Source: Sepioteuthis lessoniana (taxonomy: Eukaryota > Mollusca > Cephalopoda > Myopsida > Loliginidae). Taken from it: a stretch of 64,000 nucleotides of DNA. Within the stretch, counting starts at the first letter, position 1. Each line of letters opens with the position of its first letter. The translations under genes and the position numbers were made by a program. The stretch lies in NCBI GenBank assembly GCA_963585895.1, contig OY757939.1:31596530-31660529 (forward strand), read 5' to 3'. The notes under the pieces were generated by a model. It ran no database searches, had not been told where the DNA came from, and was given only the letters and a program-made list of their open reading frames with translations. Positions 1 through 11,030 of the stretch are shown here, piece by piece.

Positions 1-210
1 ACTGCATTTGAGGCTCAAGTTCTGGTAATCTGAGGAATTATGGAGTACTCCTTCATGACTCAGATCCACTCTGAGTGTAAGTACCTGTTAGGGTCCCATC
101 TATGGGTCAAATAGATCTGTTTAAAAATTATTTTGCAGAAAAACGATGAGACAAAAAAAAAGTTAAATATGAACGTGATTCCCTAACCCTTATGTTAAGA
201 TCAATTTTCT
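1..210 (+). repeat. SINE-A copy, cut by window start
   Basis: The block carries the SINE-A landmarks in order: the stretch around 'gtactccttcatgactcagatccactctga', then 'acctgttagggtcccatct', 'gggtcaaatagatctgttt', and a tail with 'aatatgaacgtgattccc'. SINE-A is my label for the most frequent interspersed repeat here. In its own 5'-3' direction it has a head beginning GGCTGGGGCTGTAGAAT, a body with CTGATGGTGAGGCT, a GGGTCCCATCTATGGGTCAAATAGA box, an AT-rich variable part and a hairpin tail. The head lies outside the window. Confidence 0.7.
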
Positions 211-1034
211 TAAATTGAGATTCCAGTTAATTTATACATTGAGTGTTGAAAAAAAAACTGAGTCATCTTCAGTCTTCTCTCTCATCATGATTTAAAAAAA
301 AGTTATTTCTGATCCTTTGAGTAGTTTTTCACATCCTTATTCTTCAATTTCTAATAAGCTTATTTACCAGAATTCTTTAAATTGAAGATTTTTAACATAT
401 CCCTAATTTGACATTAAATTACAAAATAAAAAGACATGCAATTTGGAATCCTATCACCAAAAAATTTCTCTTTGTAGAACTAATTAGAAAGATTGTTCTC
501 TACAGCCGTGTGTGGTCATTTCTACAGCTTATTTGAAGACCCTTGCTCATCAATCATTCAGATTAAACACTGTCATATACGTTCATAAGTCAAGTTTCCT
601 AACTGTAATACAATCAATACCAACCACTTGATCACTGTTTTATTTTAAGTATAATCATAGTATTAAAAGTTAGTGCTGACCTAAACTGTACTGAACATGC
701 TATCTGAGGATAGCTAAGCTCTAACATAAATAGCAAATTACCAACAAGCATTAGTCATAAAATGTGTTCAGCTAAAATCATATTAGTCCTCTTCAGACAA
801 ACAACCAAGTTTTGTCAATATTAGTGACATTTCTTGTATTTGGTTCAGTTGTGTCGGTAGATGAACAGTCACGTTGTTATATGATTAAGTAAAAGATTTT
901 CTTTGGAAAAATACTAAATCTTATGTGAATACATAAATATTTTATTGATCACAATTCTAACAAAATTATAAAAGATGTTGCTACAACTTAGAAATTACAT
1001 ATCTTACTCATAAAAAGAACTGAAAGACTATGGA

Positions 1035-1038
<4 letters not shown>
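211..1038. other. AT-rich spacer, no gene seen
   Basis: I see only AT-rich sequence with no sustained reading frame and no recognisable repeat. A short TG/TA microsatellite follows at 1039-1070. Confidence 0.5.

Positions 1039-1070
<32 letters not shown>
1039..1070. repeat. (TG)n(TA)n microsatellite
   Basis: A run of TG passes directly into a run of TA. Confidence 0.9.
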
Positions 1071-1604
1071 ATGTCATTTGAGTCAAAAGTTTTGCAATAT
1101 TTTGGTATGTGCTAGTTTGCAGTGTGTATAACACATGATTGAAGCAGTTCAAGCTGTGGTTGGAAGTATCATAGTTGGTGTGCTGACATGTTGCCCATTA
1201 CTTTGCTCTGTGTATGATTTGAAAGCAGCACAGATGAACATATAATGTAGTCTAATTCAGAAACGTAAGCTTTACTAGTTAAAATTGGGTTATAATGTTG
1301 TGGAAACAAGGAAAAATATTTGCTGCACAAAAAGCACAGTTGATTACAGTACAGTAACCAGATGGTTCAATAAATTTCACTTGGATTACAAAAATATTTA
1401 CCTTGAGTTTAGATGTTTTTTTCCAATATTACAAACATGAAGAATTGAAAATCTTACCATGGCAATAATGTTATTGTCTTTTATTAGAATAGATTGAATA
1501 TTTCAAGTTCGTCAACACCTCTCTCTTAATTCAGTGCTCAAAAAAACTATCCAGTCCTTCATGTAAGTTTATTGTATTAAAACGTTTTAAAAAGAGAAAT
1601 TGAA

Positions 1605-2232
1605 AATTGGTTGATTTTAATGGCATGTCAGCTCATCTAGGATTATTTTGTGTCCATGTTAGGGTATTGAATTCATTGTAGATTTATATTTACATTTTTC
1701 AAAGTTTTTTTTGCTCACAGTTATGTATCAAAGTATTCCTATCTAATAAAAATAATTTGCACACAGTTGTATGGTTTCAAGTATTCCTATCTAATACTAA
1801 TAATCATATGGTTTCAAGTAATAATTTCTATTTGATAAGTCATTTGTTTGCACATAGTTAAATAGTTTTAAGTAACTATTCATAATCCTTAGTATATAAT
1901 TATAGCTTCAATTAACTATTAATACAAATAATTTACATTTATATGACATCAAGTAGTCTTATTGAATACAAATAATTTTTAAACAGATCTGTTTGACCTA
2001 TAGAAGGGACCCTAACAGGTACTACTACTTTGGGTGAGAGTGAACCTAAGATTAATGACAATAAAAGGACCTCCACACTCCCCAGATCTCCAGAAATGGA
2101 GCTTCAGTATCAGATGCAGTTTGGTTTCATACTCAGGATACCCTTTTTTAAGGGTGGGGAGTCTTACCCGTCTGCAGAGGATGCAATTGGTGTATTCTAA
2201 GCCCCATTGATAGGGTATATAATGAAGAGGCA
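1605..2232 (-). repeat. SINE-A copy, full length
   Basis: Read on the minus strand, the copy has the head (1.97-2.23 kb: 'tctgcagaggatgc', 'cagatgcagttt', 'gggaccctaacaggtac') and then AT-rich subrepeats of the type 'cacacagttgtatggtttcaag' at 1.73-1.98 kb. It ends in the second tail type near 1610-1660, where plus-strand 'ggcatgtcagctcatctaggattattttgtg' is the complement of the hairpin arm pair. It is one of the best preserved examples of the composite structure. Confidence 0.75.
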
Positions 2233-2855
2233 AGTTATATTATACTTTTTCAACAACATCATTTGAATTATTAAATTCATTTTCCAATTTATTACTTTGA
2301 GAGATTAAGATGGCAACTCTTGTCAAATTAAAGGTTCAGAATTTATGATACTGCTGGTTGTAAAGTCCCAAACTTTGTTTATCAACAAATATATTTATTC
2401 ATTTTGAATAGGACTCATCCTGCTAAGGATAACATTTTTCCTCACCAGCTCCTTTTGTTCATCCTACAAAAATAATAAGCTGTTAATAGCAAAAATCTGT
2501 GCTTTTTCTTCCTTAAAGACTTTAGTTAATACTTACCTAAAAAAATATTTTTATTTTTGTCCTTTTCTTATATATGTATGTATGTATGCATACAAATGTA
2601 TATATATATATATATATATACTTATCTGATAATTTGATAGAAACCTATCAGAAAAACATACATCAATAGAAGTAAGACTATTTCAAAAACACTTCCCATG
2701 CCATAATAAATGAAAGCATTTATCTGATTTTGTGCGGGAGAGTGGAGAAGTTCAGAACAAATTCAATCCTTCTTACTGGAGTAAAACAAACACATTTACT
2801 GGTGGATATAAAGATATATATCAGAGCTATTTGCTTCTGATTGTCAACTGATGAA
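2233..2855. other. AT-rich spacer with (TA)n
   Basis: A TATG/TA microsatellite sits at about 2570-2622. On the minus strand at 2445-2470 there is an acceptor-like 'ttttgtag' followed by codons for DEQKEL and a GTGAGG donor-like site. An 18-base exon is too short to call. Confidence 0.35.
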
Positions 2856-2970
2856 TCAGAAAGTAGAAACTGTTGTACTCATTAAATGGTGACTGATCCT
2901 AGTAAACCATCTCAGGATTTGACAGTCACTGACACGACCAGCATTTCCAACAGGTTCATCAAGGTTAAAC
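2856..2970 (-). CDS. Candidate terminal coding exon, unrecognised host gene
   Basis: On the minus strand a good acceptor (attggcattttcag) precedes G plus an open frame of 37 codons ending in TGA at 2858-2856. The peptide starts FNLDEPVGNAGRVSDCQILR and does not resemble any of the transposon proteins in this window. Its composition is mixed and globular rather than the phenylalanine/isoleucine-rich composition of random AT-rich frames. A second candidate exon lies upstream on the same strand at 4417-4516, but the simple phases do not join: 4417-4516 leaves one base over and this exon needs two. If both are real, an exon is missing between them or a splice site is misassigned. I do not recognise the family. 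Confidence 0.3.
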
Positions 2971-3135
2971 CTGAAAATGCCAATTTTGGTTATTTCTTGC
3001 CTTAAGTAAACAATCCACCCAGAATGAAAGCATATGTTAAGTGTAGAAAAATATTTTGGTTTTATTGGCTGTGTAGATTATGTGAGGAAACTCTTCACAT
3101 TAGTTGGTTGTTACTTTGTATCTAATTTGAGAATA

Positions 3136-3161
3136 ATTTTTTTTTTTTTTTTTTTTTTTTG
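3136..3161. repeat. Poly(T) tract
   Basis: About 25 consecutive T residues, possibly the A tail of a minus-strand retroposon, although no body is recognisable beside it. Confidence 0.85.
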
Positions 3162-3497
3162 TATCATTCTGTTTCACTGACTTTAGTTCTAGGGACTTAA
3201 AAATATTCTTGCCTAAGGAACTAACTTTACAATATAAGTATTTTTTTGTATAATAAAAATTGCCTCATAATTTTTGTTTTTAAAACAAGTAAAACCTGTA
3301 AATCAGTAACTGAAAAAAATCTTGTAAAATCAAGATAGAGAAAGACCCCAATATGACACAATGTTGGCAGTCCAAAATGGGTCTATTAGAATAAGTGAGT
3401 CATTTATAACAGAACTCTTCTCATTCCAATGAACATAAGAAAGCTTTTTTGTTTGTTTGTTAAGAGACAGTGGATATTTTCACAGTTTATTATATTC

Positions 3498-3780
3498 AGA
3501 GTGTTTCAGAAAAATTGATATAATTTCATAATCTTAGTCAAGTTATTACTTGACCAATTCTTGTTGAAATGATCTCAAATTTTAACTGCATGTGTAGAAA
3601 CAACTTAAAATTCCATGTTCAATATTTAAATGCCTTTTCTTTTCTAGTGAATGGAATTTCAATACCTGAAAAGAAAAAAAAATAAACAAACAGAATGTTG
3701 AATTGTTTCTACACATTTGAATGAGAATTAATCCAGTGATTAGATTATGAAATGGCATATTTTTTCTGAAACACCCTGTA
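3498..3780. mobile_element. Mariner-like MITE
   Basis: The left end is CAGAGTGTTTCAGAAAAA-like and the right end, reverse-complemented, is CAGGGTGTTTCAGAAAAA. Similarity continues inward, since both arms carry ATTTCATAATCTNA, and near the centre both arms have TGTGTAGAAACAA. A TA follows the right end. The length is about 283 bp and there is no transposase. A terminus beginning CAGGGTG beside TA is typical of mariner-type elements, so a non-autonomous MITE is the likely identity. Confidence 0.6.
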
Positions 3781-4416
3781 CTATACATCATCAAGTGTCA
3801 CCATCTTGAACTTTTTGTTGGAAACATGAAATCAATGGAAAATATCCTCGAAAAATCTTTGGGATCTATATTGTATCTGGGTTTGTGGTATATTAGGCTG
3901 TTCTGTATCAAAATTTAGAATTAAATCCATAACTAACATGCACAAAACAGATAATTTTACTAGTTTATGCAAAACTATGAAATATCAATTTAAAAAAATC
4001 TTTATGCAACATTTTTAGAATGAATTGAAAAAAAAAAGAAATAAAGAAAATCTGAACATGAATATTTTGATTATCGTTCTACCTCTTTTCATGCACAAAC
4101 ATTATATTCTACTTAGGATCAAAGTTTAGTATCTGCCCAATCTCTGGCCATTTTTCTTAACACATTGTAGTGAGATTCATGTTAGTGCAATAGTACAAAA
4201 ACACTTTTAGAGAATAAAGCCATTTCCAATCCAATTTGCTGCTTAATAATAATACTGAAGGGATTGCATATGTACTAACCCTGATTATAATTTCTCAAGG
4301 GAGATGACTATTAAATTCTAATAATAATACTTAGGCATTGAGCATAATAACTGCTAATGGTGGCTTTTAAGTGAGTTTTATGTATAAATATAATTTCCCA
4401 CATAAAAATACAAAAC

Positions 4417-4516
4417 CTGCTCCAGAATGATTTCTACGTTTGAGGTAGATGTGTTGGTGACCTCTGGTGTAGAAGGCATCAACAGTTGCTCCTTCAATTG
4501 AGTTTCCTCCATTTGC
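4417..4516 (-). CDS. Candidate internal coding exon, unrecognised
   Basis: On the minus strand 'atctatgtttcag' is followed by 100 bases and then CAG|GTTTTG. Two of the three frames are open across the exon. Frame 1 encodes a peptide containing GNSIEGATVDAFYTRGHQ and IYLKRRNHSG. Frame 2 begins QMEETQLKEQLLMPSTPEV. Both look more protein-like than the surrounding AT-rich sequence, and I cannot decide between them. The donor is weak (GTTTTG). No domain is recognised. It may be a neighbour of the candidate exon at 2856-2970. Confidence 0.3.
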
Positions 4517-4698
4517 CTGAAACATAGATGAAGCTGTTATTGAACAGAATTTTATATTAGAACAATAAAGTGTAAAAAAAAAAAGATGACAGGCATCAAG
4601 AATAAAAATTAGCCATCAAAAAAGGCTATTGTATTTCAAAAGTAATTTTTGCTTTTGGAAAAATTAAAAGTTGCAGGAAACCAAATCTTGAGACAGAC

Positions 4699-4905
4699 AT
4701 GTATGAGAGTTATACCACTCTGGGTCAGAGTGGACCTGTAAATAGTAACAACTCCACACTTCCCAGATCTTCAGAATTGGAACCTCACCACCAGATGCAG
4801 TTTAGTATCATATTCAAGACACCCTTTTTTTTTTTAAGGGTGGGAGGCTTTTTGCAGAAGATATGGTCAGTGTATTCTAAGCCTTGCTGACAGGGTTTTC
4901 AGTCA
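4699..4905 (-). repeat. SINE-A head fragment
   Basis: The plus strand shows 'accactctgggtcagagtgg', 'cccagatcttcagaattgga' and 'accagatgcagttt' in the order expected of a minus-strand SINE-A. The variable part and the tail are missing. Confidence 0.7.
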
Positions 4906-5129
4906 TTACAAAAGAAATGGGATTACTCCATCAATGCAAACTGAGTAACCCCAAAGGAGAGTGTTTGTGTATTCTCTGGTCATTAAGTTACATCAAAGAT
5001 ATGTAGCTATTGGATATATTCTTGTATATTTACTGGTCCTGTAACCTGGTTGGGTTATGGGAGTGCTAGTCATGTAGCATATCTTGGGGTGGAATAGCTT
5101 AGTGGAGCACATGCTTCTCCAAGTCTACA

Positions 5130-5290
5130 ACCAATTTGAATTCATAGTTTTCCTTCTCCTAGACCGGTTGCCATACCAAGAATAAAGAGTGCAGTCTACC
5201 CTACCAATAGCTGGAGTAAGAATAGTTGGATTTGAACTCTAGTAGCCAAGTCCACTTCCTACTATGATAACCATTGTTATGCCTATGTAA
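5130..5290 (-). repeat. SINE-C copy (tRNA-derived)
   Basis: Read on the minus strand it has a tRNA-like head: an A-box-like 'ataacaatggttatcatag' and a B-box-like 'agagttcaaatccaac'. This is followed by the SINE-C body, including 'ttggtatggcaaccggtctagg'. It lies head to head with the copy at 5318-5540. Confidence 0.6.
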
Positions 5291-5317
5291 TATATTTGTA
5301 TATAATTTTTTTTTGAA

Positions 5318-5540
5318 GAGGTGCTCATTGCATAATGGTTATTGTTGTAGGAAATGGACACAGTGACCTGAGTTCAAATTCTGGATGATGATGTGCTAAT
5401 ACTCTTGGGAAATATATGTATCCAACTATTCTCTCTTCAGCTATGGATAAATAATAAGTCAGACTGAATTTTTTAACTTTGGTATGGTAACCAGTCTTGG
5501 AGAAGGAAAACTCTGAATTCAAACCTGATAAGCTCTGCTA
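5318..5540 (+). repeat. SINE-C copy (tRNA-derived)
   Basis: The head has 'tgcataatggttattgttgtag' (A-box region) and 'gacctgagttcaaattctgg' (B-box region). The body contains 'ttggtatggtaaccagtcttgg'. Tail features are not clear before the TA tract at 5588. Confidence 0.6.
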
Positions 5541-5584
5541 AAGATATTGAACTTGTTTCACATCCTGCTTGTGTAGAGGGGTTG

Positions 5585-5587
<3 letters not shown>

Positions 5588-5636
<49 letters not shown>
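5588..5636. repeat. (TA)n microsatellite
   Basis: Twenty-four or so TA units, directly beside the fold-back structure that follows. Confidence 0.95.
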
Positions 5637-5649
<13 letters not shown>

Positions 5650-5684
5650 TGTGAGAAGAAATGAGCTGAATCCGACAGAATGTA

Positions 5685-6062
5685 CGTAGAAAAGGTAAAA
5701 CGGAAGAAAGATATATGTTTGATGGTTTATTTGCCAACGCGTTTCAACTTCAATTTTTTTTTCTGAATGCAAAAATATTCTATCAAAATTATTTTATGAT
5801 GAGAAATAATTATGATTGATAAATTTTGATCCAATAGGAAGTCTTCATCAGGGCTTGTAGATATTTGTTTTCTCACATAGCAATATTTACAAGCCCTGCT
5901 GAAGACTTCTTATTGAATCAAAATTTATCTTTCATAATTATTTCTCATCATAAAATAATTTTGATAATGTATTTTTGCATTCAGAAAAAAAAGATTGAAG
6001 TCGAAACACATTGACAAATAAATAAACTATCAAACATATATCTTTCTTCCATTTTACCTTAT
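5685..6062. mobile_element. Fold-back element with ~175-bp arms
   Basis: The left arm (about 5685-5862) and right arm (about 5886-6062) are near-perfect reverse complements separated by about 24 bases. Examples are 'acggaagaaagatatatgtt' on the left against 'aacatatatctttcttccat' on the right, and 'gaagtcttcatcagggcttg' against 'caagccctgctgaagacttc'. The outward-reading arms both carry GAAGNCGAAACNC, a motif that also occurs at the other inverted pairs here. Both ends abut TA tracts. There is no coding capacity. Confidence 0.8.
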
Positions 6063-6082
6063 ATATATATATATATATGTGT
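6060..6082. repeat. (TA)n(TG)n microsatellite
   Basis: The TA run passes into GTGTGTG at the right edge of the fold-back element. Confidence 0.9.
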
Positions 6083-6234
6083 GTGCTGACACATACTTTA
6101 TTCAAAACGGGTAAAGATTTTATAATGTTTAATAATAGAAAATTCAAATTTCATTAGTATAATAATTATCATAGCTTTATATTTTGGGTGAATATTAAAT
6201 TAAAATATTAAGTATAAATTTCAGTGGCATATAT

Positions 6235-6625
6235 AATTATGGGTTAGTTGTATTTTATGGCATATCAACCCTTGCGGGTTATTTAATGCCAGATCCTACT
6301 CGTTCATACATATATTAGATATATGATTTGTCAGCAAATAGTTTGTAGGTAAGATTATTTTTAAATGAGTCAGAACTCATTTGCTTGCACACAGTTAAAT
6401 GGTTTCAAGTATTGCAATCTAAGTCTAATAATTTTGTTTAATGTTAATAATTCCAAGTAAAAGATTAAACAGTTCTATTTTACCCATAGAGAGAACCCTA
6501 AAATGCACTACCACTCTGGGTCAGGGCAAACCTAGGGGAATTGGTAATGATGAGGTAGTCCACATTCTCCCAAAGCTCCAGTATTGGAATGTCAGCATAT
6601 ATAATTGTAGAATGCAATCACCACA
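6235..6625 (-). repeat. SINE-A copy
   Basis: The plus strand starts with the hairpin tail complement (atggcatatcaacccttgcg, then ggttatttaatgcc). It continues with 'cacacagttaaatggtttcaag' subrepeats and then reaches the 'cactaccactctgggtcagg' body. The head is degraded. Confidence 0.75.
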
Positions 6626-6976
6626 GATGATCAGGGAGTAAGGGAGAGTAGTTGAGTCTACTATATGAATTTGCCATGATTGTGCCTTAAGCTGGATAAA
6701 GGAGCCCAGATCATGATAAGCTGTCTAAGACTTTGTTTATAGAGATGTCACAAGGTTGAATCTGCTCCTGATTAGGAGGAATGGTGGATATTTTGTTTGG
6801 TATGAAGGGGGAGGAGGAGGAGGAGCAGGAGGAGCAGAATCAAGTGAGTGGATGGGATTATTTCATTGATGAATAAAAGAAAGAGGCTGATAGATGAGAG
6901 TTTAGAAATTACTTGAATACAAAGCATCAAATCAAATGAGCTTGAAAGATTTGCTTAGAACTTTTTGATAAGAATC
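6626..6976. other. Spacer with short (AGG)n
   Basis: A purine-rich AGG run lies at about 6808-6837. Nothing else is recognised. Confidence 0.5.
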
Positions 6977-7288
6977 TTAACCAAATATCAGTATGGTATT
7001 TGTGGCAATAATAAGAGTTAATTTTATTCTTTTTATATACATGGGAATTTGTTTCAACCTCTCATCATCATTTATAGTGTGACTCAAATCAAGTGCAATT
7101 AACTTGCCAAGCAAAGCATGTGGCTGCTTGTTTAATTCACTCATGGGTGTGTACATGATACTGTCAACATTCTGGTCACACAATTTAAGATCGGATTTTG
7201 TTCTATTAAAAAGTAAGAATCCATTTTGTTGATTGTATCTTTTTTCCAAATGTTGAATGTAATTTGTCATTATTTGAAAAGAATAAGT
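6977..7288 (-). CDS. Unrecognised ORF, possible exon
   Basis: A minus-strand open frame runs about 100 codons before TAA near 6977. Its middle is unlike random AT-rich translation: it contains FNRTKSDLKLCDQNVDSIM and LLGKLIALDLSHTINDDERL. The frame stays open upstream into the neighbouring SINE-C copy (7335 onward), so the first ATG at 7361 is probably not native; MTNYIQHLEKRY at about 7270 is a better beginning. No domain is recognised. It could be an exon of a host gene or a remnant of an unknown element. Confidence 0.3.
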   Translation of the reverse strand, partial: TYSFQIMTNYIQHLEKRYNQQNGFLLFNRTKSDLKLCDQNVDSIMYTPMSELNKQPHALLGKLIALDLSHTINDDERLKQIPMYIKRIKLTLIIATNTILIFG

Positions 7289-7334
7289 AGCATCATAAAT
7301 AAACAGAAAATTCAGTATATATTCTACCAACCTC

Positions 7335-7575
7335 TTCCCCACTAGGATGTGACACAAGGTCAATTATTAATCAGAGTACAGCTGGTTTGAATTTAGAGTT
7401 TTTCTTCTAGATAGGTTACCTTACCAAGGCTAAATTCCAAGTCTGCCTGTCAATTTACCCATAACTAAAGGGAGAACAGATTCAAGCCTTTTCCAAACAG
7501 CCTTGTCTAGGATTTGAACTTGAATCACTGATTCCATTTCCTATGAGGATAACTTATGCTAAGTGTACCTCAGAT
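7335..7575 (-). repeat. SINE-C copy (tRNA-derived)
   Basis: It shows the SINE-C signature on the plus strand: 'atgtgacacaaggtcaatt', 'agagtacagctggtttgaat', 'aggttaccttaccaaggcta', 'ctaggatttgaacttg' (B box complement) and 'ctatgaggataac' (A box complement). Confidence 0.7.
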
Positions 7576-8149
7576 AATTCAGTATGCTTTCAGAAAACAT
7601 TGTTTCTTGTGTGGTATGTGTGTTTGCCCTCTGATACAGTACTTGTATATCCACAGATTAAGCAATCACCTCTTCAATAGGCAATGAATCATCCTCTACT
7701 TGCCAAGAAGCTTTCTGACTTCCTCTGATGTGTGACTTGTCAAATATCTTGCACGCAGGCATTTGCTAATATTCATCTTTTCATTATTTAAAATACCTTA
7801 GTAAAAACTGAAGAAAATTATGAACTTGTGCTACTAATGTTTCAAATTTTATCTTTTGCATCAAATCAAGTTAGCCATCAATATCAATGATGCTGTCCCC
7901 ATTTTCTTAGAAGGAATTTGGAAAACTGTATGAAAGAAGAGTTTAAATTGCTGGAAATGTTGTGCAGACCTCATCAACATTATCTCAATTAGCTCAGTTG
8001 AACCCCTGTGGCACAGGATGTCCAAGATAATCAGCAACTGAACAAGTTGCAAAATCTTGTCCTGGACTACCTTCTTATAGATGTACCATAATTTGTATAG
8101 GGTCATCTCCTCTAGTTTTCTATGACAAATCTATAAAGCAGTTGGATAG
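7576..8149. other. AT-rich spacer, weak minus-strand frame
   Basis: A minus-strand frame of 81 codons (8106-7861) is open but has no recognisable motif. I treat it as probable chance. Confidence 0.4.
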
Positions 8150-8370
8150 GGATGAGAGACTTCAATTTCTAGTTTTGAATTCAGAGTTGCTCATCTCCAC
8201 AACTGGTTGCCTATTCAAGATTGTCCTACCATATCATCCATAGCTAAGGAGAAAAGAGATGGATTCATGCCTTTCCAAAAGATATTAATGTAGAGTAAAT
8301 GCAAACACTCTTACTCAGAATTTGACTAAGGCTCACTGCTTCTATTTTCTGCACTGATAATCATTATTCC
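8150..8370 (-). repeat. SINE-C copy, diverged
   Basis: The plus strand reads 'ttttgaattcagagttgctc', 'aactggttgcctattcaaga', 'catatcatccatagctaag', and ends near 'tgcactgataatcattattcc'. This is the SINE-C order with more divergence than its neighbours. Confidence 0.55.
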
Positions 8371-8689
8371 ACTTATATTTCCTTTTTCTCCCCATCAATA
8401 AAAATGTTAAATACATAGCAAATATTTTTATTTGGATTTCTGAGATAATGAATCATTATTATTATTATACATTTATGTATGGGATAATGGCCTAGTGGAC
8501 AAAAATAGTAGTTAAAGTGTATCTAGTTACCTGGTAGTCAGGCCTGATGCAAAAGACTATTTCAATGAAACAGACAATGTCACAAGGAAGAATTAACTGA
8601 TATAAGATATCCTCTAAACATGAGGAACAGAATAACAGCAATCAATTCCAGTGGATTAAATAAAGGGTTCAGTTCAAAATTCTCAGGTT

Positions 8690-8995
8690 ATAAACTAAAA
8701 CACCTGAAGAAGACAGAATACATCAGTGCATAATAACAGCACAAAGACTTCTAGTAAACCTCCTCTCTCCCCCCCAAAAAAACAAAAAACAAAACACATT
8801 ATTAAAAATAGTCCAAATAGAAGCATGCAGTTCTTATAAAAATCAAGGATGTGGCAAACAAGAAACTTGGACTTGAAATCTCCTGAAAACTGAAGATTTA
8901 TGAGTTCCATCTGCAGTTGTAATGGTACTACTTCAGCATCAAAAGGCAAAAAGAAAATTCTGAAAGTTGATTGGAGGGCTGCATGAGAGAACCTA
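8690..8995 (-). pseudogene. hAT-like / GTF2IRD2-type transposase remnant, C-terminal part
   Basis: The minus-strand translation contains STFRIFFLPFDAEV, then PLQLQMELINLQ and KSKFLVCHILDFYKN. This matches the order of conserved segments near the C terminus of hAT-derived proteins of the GTF2IRD2/ZBED/EPM2AIP1 type, where 'PF.......LQMELIDLQ....LKAKF...LLDFYK' precedes the dimerisation region. The frame then degenerates into a phenylalanine- and leucine-rich tail. The expected 'R..A......FGSTY.CE' segment is absent, so this is a fragment. The match is from memory of the family pattern; a profile search is needed. Confidence 0.45.
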
Positions 8996-11030
8996 GAGTT
9001 GTGGACTCCTGTTTCAGAGAGTTTATTGCTTTATACTTTTCAATAATTTTCAAAAATATTTTACTAATTTTTTTATTTCAATAGCTTTAAAGATAGGCAC
9101 TCATTTTTGACTTACAATCCTGGCTGAAAGAATGGAAAATGTGTTGCTCTGAAGAATGGTAAGGGAAATTCTCTGAAGTAGCCATGCAACCTGATGGAGT
9201 TTGTTCCTATGGTCAGTCATCTTAGAAATAATCTGGCAGAGTAAGGAAGCCTTTTCAGAGCCCATGATACTGGATATTTCAGCAGCTATAGGTACAAAAA
9301 GAAATCTGTCTGAAAGCAACTGGTACTTAACCAGTTTACAACACACAGCCTGCCTGCCTGGTAATAATCCCTGGATCTGTTGTCTCTTTGATTAAGTTAC
9401 CTCCTTAGAAGGTGTTTCTACTGGTTGCATCCCTTATAAGAGACTTGCCACTTTGGAAAAGGAAAATTGTTATGCCATTTGTTCTTTTTCCATCCCCTTG
9501 ACCTAATACTACTAGTTCCAGTCATTAGAAAAAAGGTGACTGCATCCAGACCACACTTATCATTGAGGGTGAAATGGCTATATAATTATCATTCAGTTGC
9601 TAAACAATGATAAAACAATGAATGAAATCTGAATAGACTCACAAAAACCTCTGTGTCACTTGTGTACCTTTTTTTTAACCAGTTTGCTATTCCTAATACT
9701 GAATGTTTTTTTTTCTGCTTTCATCTCAAAATTACAAATCCTTCTTTTTTTCTTTGTTACCCAATTGACTTTAAGTCAGATTCTTTCTATTTCCTACCAA
9801 TTTCCCACAAAAAGAGTTAAAAAAAGAAAGAATATTATCTTTTGGTGAAAGATATTTTAGCAACTTAATGAAGATTTAAAAATATATTTTAGTATAAACT
9901 CATTAGACATGTGTGTCAAGTCATTATGTGTATAGGGCATATAAATATTCAAAAGAATGAAAAATAACAAAAAAGTAATTGGAAAAAATGTTTGAGAAAG
10001 GATTTGGAGTAGATATTTAAAAAATTTATTGAAGTCTTTTACAAATTCAAACAAACTTTAGAGCAATTTATAAAATTGCATATAATATTTTATATTTGAT
10101 TTTTTTGTTATATATGATGAATAGTAGAATAATCAAACATAATAAAGTGTTAATCATGGGATAAAAGAACAAACTATAAAGAGTAATTTTTAGATGCTTA
10201 CTAGACAACCTGTGAACCTGTTGGGTTCTTTTTGTAACAGTAGTCCATGATAATATATGTGCTTCTATTTACAAAAGAGTGAAGGATTCTAGATAGTATT
10301 TCATAGTTATATTTGTTATAGCAAGAATTTGGATGAATAAAAAATGACATTTGCTGTGAACACAGACCTCTCAAAATTATCATTCAGTTGCTAATTGGAT
10401 TGGAAATTGCTTTATTTTCTAACAAGGATTTTAAGTGTATTGCTATGATGTGTCATTTTTGCTAGGCTGTGGTTTTATCAAATCATAATGAGAATTTTAT
10501 TAATGTATAGATTATAATAAATAAAAGTTAAAAGGAATGCTTAATTGAGAACATTGCTACTTAGTGAATCATCATCACAAACCAGTAGTGTTTGATTTTT
10601 GTTGGATAACTGTTTGAAAGGTTAGCTGAATAAAAGATTCAAGTGTTAATGGTTTATTTACTTACTATGGATACTTGTCTCTTAGAAACACGAATGAACA
10701 TGTTGATTTATCAGATCTTAATTTTGTGTTTCTCATCAATCTCAAGAGGATTTTGAATTTTGATAAATAATTTTCATTCATGGTTCATCACCACCAGTTT
10801 TATAACAATTTGTAAGTTACAACAGATTAGTAAGAGTGATCTGACCAACAACCATGAAGATGCTTACAAATTGTTTTTTTTAATAGATTGAACAGTTCTT
10901 GAGAATTTCCTGGTGATAATATCTAATTTGCACTTGTGATTCTGTTGTTAATACTTGTATATATTGGTGAGGATGCATTGAAAGAGCCAATAATTCTCAT
11001 ATGTTATTTCATCTAGTTGCTTGGGCTTAG
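8996..11030. other. AT-rich spacer, no gene seen
   Basis: Minus-strand frames (9101-9346, 9857-10054, 10201-10383) are short and lack motifs. A 72-base inverted repeat with 12-base arms (acaatttgtaag ... cttacaaattgt) lies at about 10805-10877 and is followed by a T run. I cannot assign it. Confidence 0.4.

Noticed and set aside
10805-10877. Small hairpin RNA gene
   Set aside because: The arms are only 12 bases with a 48-base loop in AT-rich DNA; no promoter elements are visible.
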